A stretch of 6,092 nucleotides of DNA from Nitratireductor sp. (GTDB lineage: Bacteria > Pseudomonadota > Alphaproteobacteria > Rhizobiales > Rhizobiaceae), in contig JAGRLQ010000283.1 in NCBI GenBank assembly GCA_020441735.1, positions 1 through 6,092 on the forward strand, in the 5' to 3' direction. Shown piece after piece: positions 1-5,379 of this stretch. Position numbers and translations under genes: made by a program. Position 1 is the first letter of the stretch. Every line of letters begins with the position of its first letter. The notes under the pieces were generated by a model. It was not told where the DNA came from, did not search any database, and worked only from the letters and a program-made list of their open reading frames with translations.

Positions 1-289
1 GGCAGACCCGGGCGCACATGCCGCCGAGAATATTCTGATCGAAAATCGTCTTCGCCGAGCCCTTCACATCGCCTGTGGCGATCTGGCGGATGAACAGTGG
101 AATGTCGATGGACGTCGGGCAGGCCGTCATGCACGGAGCGTCATGGCAAAAATAGCAGCGGTCAGCGGAGACCAGCGCTTCATGGTTATCGAGCGGCGGG
201 TGCAGATCGGCAAAATTCCCGTCGATCTCGTTGCGCGGCAATCTTCCTGCCGCGATTCCATCGCGAATGACTCCGGCTTTGCTTGCCAT
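1..289 (-). CDS. preT: Dihydropyrimidine dehydrogenase subunit PreT, N-terminal part (truncated by window edge)
   Basis: PreT is the FeS/FAD subunit that passes electrons from NAD(P)H to PreA, the subunit that reduces uracil and thymine; this is the first step of reductive pyrimidine breakdown in the cytoplasm. Reading from the ATG at 289-287, 96 codons are visible and the reading frame leaves the window open. The segment matches the alpha-helical FeS domain (Fer4_20 type) shared by mammalian DPD, PreT and the glutamate synthase small subunit. Cysteines lie at residues 45, 48, 53 and 57 (CYFCHDAPCMTACP), followed by TSIDIPLFI and then GGMCARVC with Cys92 and Cys96, which are FeS-cluster ligands in this family. 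The FAD/NAD domains would lie outside the window. The start is supported by an AGGAGG seven bases upstream. preA is expected next in the operon but cannot be seen. A stand-alone glutamate synthase beta-like protein is the main alternative; the DPD-like spacing of the cysteines favours PreT. Confidence 0.88.
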   Translation of the reverse strand, partial: MASKAGVIRDGIAAGRLPRNEIDGNFADLHPPLDNHEALVSADRCYFCHDAPCMTACPTSIDIPLFIRQIATGDVKGSAKTIFDQNILGGMCARVC

Positions 290-296
290 CAATGCT

Positions 297-302
297 CCTC
301 CT
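297..302 (-). promoter_or_regulatory. Ribosome binding site of preT
   Basis: A perfect AGGAGG lies on the minus strand with seven bases between it and the ATG at 289-287. It is the strongest Shine-Dalgarno sequence in the window and fixes the preT start. Confidence 0.85.
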
Positions 303-314
303 GACAGGTGCGTT

Positions 315-326
315 GCCCATATGGGC
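315..326 (-). promoter_or_regulatory. Perfect 12-bp palindrome in the preT leader
   Basis: GCCCATATGGGC is a perfect inverted repeat lying between the predicted preT transcription start and its ribosome binding site. As RNA it could form a four-base-pair stem with an AUAU loop about a dozen bases upstream of the AGGAGG; as DNA it could bind a small dimeric regulator. Only the symmetry is seen; a function is not shown. Confidence 0.3.
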
Positions 327-338
327 GATCTGCCAAGT

Positions 339-350
339 CCGCCGAAGCGG
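339..350 (-). other. UUCG-tetraloop hairpin at the 5' end of the preT leader
   Basis: On the minus strand the sequence reads CCGC-TTCG-GCGG, a four-base-pair GC stem closed by a C(UUCG)G tetraloop, one of the most stable RNA tetraloops known. It falls just downstream of the predicted transcription start (about 355), where a stable 5' hairpin could protect the mRNA. There is no T-tract, so it is not a terminator. Confidence 0.35.
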
Positions 351-362
351 GTCTCCGGAGCA

Positions 363-392
363 AGTATAGGCACAGGTCAAAAAATTTATCAA
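363..392 (-). promoter_or_regulatory. Predicted sigma-70 type promoter of preT
   Basis: On the minus strand TTGATA (392-387) and TATACT (368-363) are separated by 18 bases, close to the housekeeping consensus. Transcription would begin near 355 and leave a leader of about 65 nucleotides before the preT ATG. The -35 box lies inside the palindrome at 378-407, which implies control by a repressor that blocks polymerase. Confidence 0.55.
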
Positions 393-407
393 TTGGTAAA
401 ATTTTTG
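378..407. promoter_or_regulatory. 30-bp imperfect palindrome, probable operator upstream of preT
   Basis: This AT-rich inverted repeat is centred between 392 and 393, and 13 of its 15 base pairs are complementary (mismatches at 389/396 and 384/401). Its core is TTTATCAATTGGTAAA. It stands out from the GC-rich surroundings and covers the -35 box of the predicted preT promoter. Size and symmetry suit a dimeric repressor of GntR, LacI or TetR type. Given the gene it precedes, a regulator of pyrimidine breakdown is the natural guess, but no regulator gene is visible in the window. The upstream neighbour runs in the same direction and ends at 448, so the site most likely serves preT alone. Confidence 0.6.
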
Positions 408-447
408 CCGGACAGAAGGCTTCCAGTCGATGAAAGCCAAGCGTGGA

Positions 448-1500
448 TCAGGCCTTTCCGGCCAGATACCATGTCAGTTTTCGCCGTTCGGGGTCTTCGG
501 CAAAGTCCTGAATTGCAGAAACGAGCCGGGCCAGTGAAAGATGATCCGCGTGGTATTCGTGTGCTGCTTTTGACAGCGGTTTCACCTTGCTCTCTGCCAT
601 GGCGAGCGCCTTGCGGACGGCAGCTTCGAAATCTGTTGCATCGGTGAAAGCAAGGCAGTCACTGCCGTCCGTGAGCGCCGGATTGTAGAGATGGGGATAT
701 TGCAGGACGGGAACCGTGCCGCAGGCCATCGCCTCGTTGAGGTTCTGGCACCAGGGATAGCGCACCCCCGGCGTGCACAGGAAGAAATTGGCCTTTACCA
801 CCAGATCAAGCCATTGCGCGGCAGGAATGCGGAATTGCTGCGTATCGATCCAGACGAGTTTTTTCAGTGGCTTGCCGCTTTCGGTTGCCTGGCTGACAAG
901 GGATTTCAGTTCTTCCGGCGTTTGCGGAAAAACAGCCAGTTCCGGCGGCAACCGCCGCGCAAGCTGGTGCAGTTGATGGCGATTGAGAAGGCCGAACGCC
1001 TTTCCCATGTCCGGTGTATCATAGGTTGCCGGATCGCAATTGCCGGCAAACAGCAAAGGCAACGGCCGGTTGCGATTGCCTGAAAGCACCTCTGCACGGG
1101 CATAAGCTTCTTTGGTGATCTGGTCCGGGTGAAACAGGATCGGATGATAGATCTCATCCGCCGAAAGTTGGCGGCCTGCAGCCGAAGCCAGATCGTAGGA
1201 GATTTCGATTACCTTTTGCGCCTTGCTTGCCGCCTCCGGCTGATCGGTAACCAGCAGGGATACATCCTTCGGCATGCGCCAGCCTGTTTCGCAATACCCG
1301 CTGTCGAGAACCGACCGCTCAAGCTTGCCCAACCGCATCGAACGCAAAAGCGGAAAGATCGCCCGGTGCCGGATTCCTGCTGCACTCAGAACCTTCGAGA
1401 CCACGGCAAAGCGCCGCCCGTTGCGGCGCGACGGAATATAAATGGTCGCCAGGGCAGCAGACGGCTTGGCCCCGCTGGTGGGGAGTTGGCCCGGTTTCAT
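448..1500 (-). CDS. GT-B-like glycosyltransferase
   Basis: This predicted cytoplasmic or peripheral-membrane glycosyltransferase has 350 residues from the ATG at 1500-1498. Its C-terminal half carries a signature typical of GT-B enzymes: a stretch at about residues 244-269 reading PGVRYPWCQNLNEAMACG followed by TVPVLQYP. There NEAMACG corresponds to the nucleotide-sugar-binding E-x7-E-like loop in which a conserved Glu contacts the donor. An upstream LLFAGN strand (about 150-154) begins the second Rossmann lobe. No signal peptide or membrane helix is seen. A TTG at 1533 in frame would add 11 residues, but the ATG is preferred because it follows a GAAAGAG sequence and because a candidate promoter starts transcription near 1533. 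The gene diverges from the 1670-3730 gene. Donor and acceptor cannot be told; surface-glycan assembly is inferred from the neighbours. Confidence 0.75.
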   Translation of the reverse strand: MKPGQLPTSGAKPSAALATIYIPSRRNGRRFAVVSKVLSAAGIRHRAIFPLLRSMRLGKLERSVLDSGYCETGWRMPKDVSLLVTDQPEAASKAQKVIEISYDLASAAGRQLSADEIYHPILFHPDQITKEAYARAEVLSGNRNRPLPLLFAGNCDPATYDTPDMGKAFGLLNRHQLHQLARRLPPELAVFPQTPEELKSLVSQATESGKPLKKLVWIDTQQFRIPAAQWLDLVVKANFFLCTPGVRYPWCQNLNEAMACGTVPVLQYPHLYNPALTDGSDCLAFTDATDFEAAVRKALAMAESKVKPLSKAAHEYHADHLSLARLVSAIQDFAEDPERRKLTWYLAGKA

Positions 1501-1539
1501 GCGCTCTTTCGTTCCGGTAGGGCGATTGTGCAATATGCA

Positions 1540-1568
1540 TCTTTAGTGGCTTTCCCCTTCCAATTCAA
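1540..1568 (-). promoter_or_regulatory. Possible promoter of the GT-B-like glycosyltransferase gene
   Basis: On the minus strand TTGAAT (1568-1563) and TAAAGA (1545-1540) are spaced by 17 bases. Transcription would start near 1533, leaving a leader of about 33 nucleotides before the ATG at 1500 and placing the alternative TTG start at the very 5' end. The -10 box is a moderate match. No convincing promoter was found for the divergent plus-strand gene. Confidence 0.35.
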
Positions 1569-1591
1569 AGCCCCGGAGTCTATTGCATCGG

Positions 1592-1616
1592 GAAAAGAAA
1601 AACGGCTTGAAAACCG
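1592..1616 (-). terminator. Hairpin with T-rich tail on the minus strand (unexplained)
   Basis: Read on the minus strand, CGGTTTTCAAGCCG (1616-1603) can form a stem of five or six pairs including one G-T pair. It is followed by TTTTTCTTTT (about 1601-1592). This is the layout of a weak intrinsic terminator. No minus-strand gene ends here: it lies in the divergent spacer, upstream of both flanking genes. It could stop antisense transcription from the plus-strand gene or end a small RNA. A chance structure is also possible. Confidence 0.3.
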
Positions 1617-1669
1617 CTCTTTAGGGGCGAAGGGCGCAGCAGAGAGGCGGAAGGCCCGGGGACGAGCAC

Positions 1670-3730
1670 TTGCATTCCGATCTGGTTCCGAAAAAGACCT
1701 GGTTGTCGAAACGCCAGCAGAAAGCAAACCTGCTGCTGGCCCGTATCCTCAATCCGGTTCTGCTGAATTTCCGCTACGGCTATGTCTTCAAGGACGGCAA
1801 GTGGCGGTTCAGGCGCGTCAAGGGAAAGCCCAAGCGCATTCGCCATACTTTCGAGGATGGAACACCCAATTGGGACATGGATGGTGCAGCGCCGTTGCCA
1901 TTCGAGGAAAACACCGCCCGCCGCATGATCGAGATCAAGCCGCAGGGCAAGGTGGGAAAACGCGCGAAGAAATCGAAACGCCGCAAGCGCCGCTACATTC
2001 CCGCGCAGCTTGGCGTCGAAGGTTTCTTCCGCAAGCTCAACGAGAACAACATCTCCTATGCCGCCCTGCGCTGGTTCGATGAATTGCCCGATGTCGCCCC
2101 GGGTGAGGACATCGATCTGTTGTTTGCCGATGAGGACATGGCGTTTATCGATACGCTGTTCATTCCTCATCGCAAGCGCGGTGCGATCAAGTGCGATGTC
2201 TATTCGGCAGGTGGGCTCTATGGCAGCAATTTCGAGGGGCTTCCCTATTACGAGCAGCGCTTGGCCACCGATATCCTGGATCATGCGGAACTGGTCAACG
2301 GGCTGGTAATGGCGCCCGATACCGAACGTCACTTCCTGTCGCTTGCCTATCATGCCGTCTATCACAAGGCGCATAATTCAGGCCTGCCGGTGGAAGCAGG
2401 CGGCGCACCGCTAAAGCAGGTGGATGATCATGACTACGCAGCTGTGCTCGGCGCGCTGGCTGAAAAACTCGGCTTCGATGTCGAACTGTCGATCTTCGGC
2501 CTGCACCATTTCCTGACGGAAAAAGACTGGGCGCCGGCAACCGACACGATCCGCAAACTGTCGGGTACGCGCCCGGTGCTCAAACTGCTGCTGGATGGCG
2601 ATGCCACCCGCACGGACCGAGAACTCAGCGTCTTCGTGGTGCGTGAGTGGGCAAGGGAGCGCAATCTCCTGCCCTGGATCACGGCCAATCTGCGCTATTA
2701 TGGTTTCGACGTGAAGATGGTTCACGAATTGAACGAGGAAGAGCGCCAGGCGGCAGCAACCCGTATCCGGGGCGGCAATTGGAACAGGGGTCCCTATCCG
2801 GTTTCCGGCGGCAAGCCCTATGCCGTCATCGCTGCCTGCGACTACGCGCCCGAACCGCCCGATGAGGAGTTAAGGCGCGCCCAGCCTTATGCGATCAACG
2901 CCCGCTCGGTAGCGATCAAGGCATTGTTGCGACAGGGGATTAACCGGGTGCTGCCGGCAAGGTTCAGAACCAATCCCGTACACAGCGCCGATGACGAGGT
3001 CGAAGCCTGGGAATATCTCGAAATATGCTGCCCGTCGCGGGTGGCAGACATCCGTGCCCGCGTCAAGGAAGGCTATCACGGCGATCCGACCTTGAAATTG
3101 CGCCTTCATCGCGGCAAGCGTGCCATCAGCTATCTGGTTTTTCGTGATGGAAAGCCCTGCGTGTTGAAGCTCTTCAGCGACCACGCCGACGCCAGACGGG
3201 CCTACAATGCAGAGATGCGCGCACTTGAATTGTTCAAAGGCAAGCCCTGGGCGCCCAACTGGGTGGATACCGGGCCGAACTGGATATTGGAGGAGTTCTA
3301 CCCGCAGGCGCGTCGCCTGGACCGGGTGGCGGAAACGATGGCGCGCGATGAAAGGGTGGCAGTCGCCGCCCAGGCCGTCGGCGTGCTGCGCGACATCTAC
3401 GATACCGGCTACGCTCATCGCGATGTGCACGCGGAGAATTTCTTCCTCGTCGATGGCCAGCTCGTGCTGATCGATTTCGAGACGCTGGGTGAGCAGGAGC
3501 CGGACGTACGCTTTGAAAGCTCCTACGATATTACCGGCACGGGAATGGATTCTCCTTTCAAGACGGGCGCCATGTGCTATTCCAATCGCCGCAGCGACCG
3601 TTCGCTTGCAAGGGTTCTGGGCGTCCGTTTCGACGAGGCCCTGGAAGCCGAGCGCAACACGGCCCGCCGCACCAGACACGCGACAGACAAACGCACACCA
3701 AAAAAGGGCGGCCGCAGGAAGTCCGCCTGA
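1670..3730 (+). CDS. Multidomain protein: nucleotidyltransferase-like N-half and kinase-fold C-terminal domain
   Basis: The protein has 686 residues and no signal peptide or membrane helix. Residues 1-110 are basic and end in a Lys/Arg-rich stretch (about 93-108). Residues 112-360 resemble a nucleotidyltransferase-like domain: YAALRWFDELP (130-140) is followed by GEDIDLLF (145-152), where Asp147 and Asp149 would be the metal-binding D-x-D. The usual Gly-Ser motif before it is not evident. A middle region with RGGNW (367-371) and GPYPVSGGKPY is unassigned. Residues 480-640 are kinase-like: VLKLF with Lys500, Glu515 in a helix C position, HRDVHAEN (583-590; Asp585, Asn590) and DFE (602-604) in place of DFG, as in atypical RIO/ABC1 or LPS-kinase-like families. 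The C-terminus is a basic tail. The start is uncertain: a stop at 1622-1624 limits the frame and the first in-frame ATG is near codon 70. The TTG at 1670 follows GGGGA by seven bases; TTG 1703 is an alternative. The next gene begins 13 bases after its stop. A role in phospho-decoration of a surface glycan is inference. Confidence 0.7.
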   Translation: MHSDLVPKKTWLSKRQQKANLLLARILNPVLLNFRYGYVFKDGKWRFRRVKGKPKRIRHTFEDGTPNWDMDGAAPLPFEENTARRMIEIKPQGKVGKRAKKSKRRKRRYIPAQLGVEGFFRKLNENNISYAALRWFDELPDVAPGEDIDLLFADEDMAFIDTLFIPHRKRGAIKCDVYSAGGLYGSNFEGLPYYEQRLATDILDHAELVNGLVMAPDTERHFLSLAYHAVYHKAHNSGLPVEAGGAPLKQVDDHDYAAVLGALAEKLGFDVELSIFGLHHFLTEKDWAPATDTIRKLSGTRPVLKLLLDGDATRTDRELSVFVVREWARERNLLPWITANLRYYGFDVKMVHELNEEERQAAATRIRGGNWNRGPYPVSGGKPYAVIAACDYAPEPPDEELRRAQPYAINARSVAIKALLRQGINRVLPARFRTNPVHSADDEVEAWEYLEICCPSRVADIRARVKEGYHGDPTLKLRLHRGKRAISYLVFRDGKPCVLKLFSDHADARRAYNAEMRALELFKGKPWAPNWVDTGPNWILEEFYPQARRLDRVAETMARDERVAVAAQAVGVLRDIYDTGYAHRDVHAENFFLVDGQLVLIDFETLGEQEPDVRFESSYDITGTGMDSPFKTGAMCYSNRRSDRSLARVLGVRFDEALEAERNTARRTRHATDKRTPKKGGRRKSA

Positions 3731-3743
3731 ACCGGCCACCCTA

Positions 3744-4562
3744 ATGACCTTTTCCGTCATCATCTCCACCTACAATTCGCCTCAATGGCTGCAAAAGGTG
3801 CTGTGGGGCTATCAGTGCCAGTCCGATGGCGATTTTGAAGTGGTCATCGCCGATGACGGTTCTTCCGGCGAGACGCGTGAACTTATCGAGTCGTTCAGGG
3901 TCAAGTCGGATTTTCCAGTCCGCCACGTCTGGCACGAGGATGACGGTTTCCGGAAATGGGAAATCGTCAACAGGGCGATCGAGGCGGCAAGCGGCGATTA
4001 TCTCATCTTCACCGATGGCGACTGCATTCCCCATCCCGATCTTGTGAGAACGCACCGGCAGCACGCCCGGCCCGGGCGATTTCTTTCCGGCGGCTATTGC
4101 AAGCTGCCGATGGAAACCAGTAAGGCAATCACCCGCGAAGACATTGCCTCAGGCAGGGCCTTTACGCTTGGTTGGCTGTCGCGCCATGGCTACGGCTTCA
4201 CGCCGAAATGGCTGAAGGTGGCAGCGCCGGGCACGGCCTTTTCCGGTCTGTTGAACCGCTTCACCCCGGCGGCAAAGACCTTCAACGGCAACAACTCTTC
4301 CTGTTTCAAGACCGATGCCCTGCGCGTTCGGGGCTTTGATGCGCGCATCCGCTATGGCGGTGGCGACCGCGAGTTCGGATACCGCCTTCAGCATGCCGGC
4401 GTATTGCCGCTGGTCATCCGCTATTCGACGATCTGCCTTCACCTCGATCATCCCCGCGGCTACAAGAGTGCCGAGGTGCGTAAGGACAATTTGGCAATGA
4501 TCGACGAGACGTTGAAAACCGGACGTATCGAAACCGAGTTCGGGATTGCCGCCCGCTCCTAG
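3744..4562 (+). CDS. Family 2 glycosyltransferase with galactosyltransferase-type C-terminal motif
   Basis: The predicted product, 272 residues, transfers a sugar from a nucleotide-sugar donor and acts at the cytoplasmic face of the membrane. The GT-A fold is clear: FSVIISTYNSP (3-13) is the first strand, ADDGSSGET (36-44) binds the nucleotide, and FTDGDCIPHPD (89-99) contains the D-x-D (Asp91, Asp93) that holds the divalent metal. The C-terminal part has GNNSS (182-186) and YGGGDREFGYRL (204-215). This resembles the Glyco_transf_7C region of chondroitin-synthase-like and galactosyltransferase enzymes, where the acidic residues are thought to act in acceptor binding or catalysis. The ATG at 3744 is chosen because the protein then begins exactly at the fold's first strand; a longer frame back to 3489 only overlaps the kinase coding region. 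No Shine-Dalgarno sits at the usual distance (AGGAAG is 22 bases upstream), so translation is probably coupled to the preceding gene. The specific sugar is unknown. Confidence 0.88.
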   Translation: MTFSVIISTYNSPQWLQKVLWGYQCQSDGDFEVVIADDGSSGETRELIESFRVKSDFPVRHVWHEDDGFRKWEIVNRAIEAASGDYLIFTDGDCIPHPDLVRTHRQHARPGRFLSGGYCKLPMETSKAITREDIASGRAFTLGWLSRHGYGFTPKWLKVAAPGTAFSGLLNRFTPAAKTFNGNNSSCFKTDALRVRGFDARIRYGGGDREFGYRLQHAGVLPLVIRYSTICLHLDHPRGYKSAEVRKDNLAMIDETLKTGRIETEFGIAARS

Positions 4563-4586
4563 TCATCAAGCATATTGGAATCAGCG

Positions 4587-5357
4587 ATGAAACACCCCGT
4601 CAACAAACTGAAGAAAGCGTTGCGCCAGAAGAAGTTCCAGCTCGGTGTCTGGTCGGGTCTTTGCAGCCCGATTGCAGCAGAAGTCCTGTCGGGCACGCCC
4701 TTTGACTGGATGACCATCGACATGGAGCACAGTCCCAACACGCTGGACACGGTGCTGCACCAGCTGCAGGCAACCCAAGGCAACACCATGCCGATCATCG
4801 TCCGCCCGCCATGGAACGATTTTGTCATCATCAAGCAATTGCTCGATATCGGCGCCCAGTCCTTCATCATTCCCTATGTGCAGACCCGCGAGGAGGCGGA
4901 GCAGGCGGTCGCGGCGACCCGCTATCCACCCGAGGGTATTCGCGGGGTTGCCGGCGGAAACCGGGCAGGGCTGTATGGCGAGGTCCCCGATTATCTCGTC
5001 AACGCCGGCAAGGAGATCTGCGTCATCGTGCAGGTGGAGACGGCCTCAGCCGTTGACCGCATCGAGGAGATTGCCTCCGTCAAGGGCGTCGACGGGATTT
5101 TCGTCGGCCCCTCGGATCTCGCCGCTTCCATGGGCCATCTCGGAAACTACAATCATCCCGATGTCCAGGCGAAGATCGCCGAAGCCGCAAAGCGCATTCT
5201 GGCAACCGGCAAGGCAGCAGCAACGCTTTCCTTCAATGCCGATCAGGCGCGCACCTATGCCGGCATGGGCTATCACATGATTGCTACGGCTTCGGACGTC
5301 ACCCTGTTGCGTCAGGGCGCGGCCGCGCTGGTGGACGGATTTGAGTCCTTCCGCTGA
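4587..5357 (+). CDS. HpcH/HpaI family class II pyruvate aldolase
   Basis: The product, 256 residues from the ATG at 4587, closely resembles E. coli HpaI (4-hydroxy-2-oxoheptanedioate aldolase, about 262 residues). It should be a metal-dependent cytoplasmic enzyme that reversibly cleaves a 2-keto-3-deoxy or 4-hydroxy-2-keto acid to pyruvate and an aldehyde. Family catalytic positions are all present: IDMEHSP with His48 as base, VRPPWND with Arg73, VQVETA with Glu151, and VGPSDL with Asp177, matching His45, Arg70, Glu149 and Asp175 of HpaI. TRYPPEGIRGV (111-121) is also a family hallmark. An in-frame TTG at 4575 would add four residues, but the ATG follows GGAA with six bases between. It lies 24 bases after the glycosyltransferase stop, on the same strand, so co-transcription is likely. 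No other homoprotocatechuate genes are visible, so the substrate is open: 2-keto-3-deoxyrhamnonate (RhmA) or 2-dehydro-3-deoxyglucarate (GarL) type aldolases belong to the same family. Confidence 0.87.
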   Translation: MKHPVNKLKKALRQKKFQLGVWSGLCSPIAAEVLSGTPFDWMTIDMEHSPNTLDTVLHQLQATQGNTMPIIVRPPWNDFVIIKQLLDIGAQSFIIPYVQTREEAEQAVAATRYPPEGIRGVAGGNRAGLYGEVPDYLVNAGKEICVIVQVETASAVDRIEEIASVKGVDGIFVGPSDLAASMGHLGNYNHPDVQAKIAEAAKRILATGKAAATLSFNADQARTYAGMGYHMIATASDVTLLRQGAAALVDGFESFR

Positions 5358-5379
5358 TCAGCGCCGGGCCTGCCATGAT

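Noticed and set aside
451..463. GGCC...GGCC inverted repeat near the end of the GT-B-like glycosyltransferase gene as a terminator
   Set aside because: It lies inside the last codons, the stem is only four pairs, and no T-tract follows on the minus strand.
1601..1625. Resemblance of CTTGAAAACCG to a tRNA-Ser(UGA) anticodon arm
   Set aside because: The anticodon stem does not pair properly and no D-arm, TTCGAAT-type T-arm or acceptor stem is found on either side.
1129..2082. Long plus-strand open frame (317 codons) spanning the end of the glycosyltransferase gene, the divergent spacer and the start of the fusion gene
   Set aside because: Its product is Arg/Gln/Ala-rich with no recognisable motif, and it overlaps two genes with convincing domain motifs; it is a GC-rich shadow frame.
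1580..2374. Minus-strand open frame of 264 codons
   Set aside because: It is antisense to the nucleotidyltransferase-like region and has no ribosome binding site or recognisable motif.
3489..3743. Upstream extension of the GT2 glycosyltransferase frame
   Set aside because: The extension overlaps the kinase-domain coding sequence in another frame and its residues look random; the GT-A fold begins right at the ATG at 3744.
2870..3769. Minus-strand open frame of 299 codons
   Set aside because: It lies entirely antisense to the kinase-like domain, whose catalytic motifs are clear; its translation shows no family motif.
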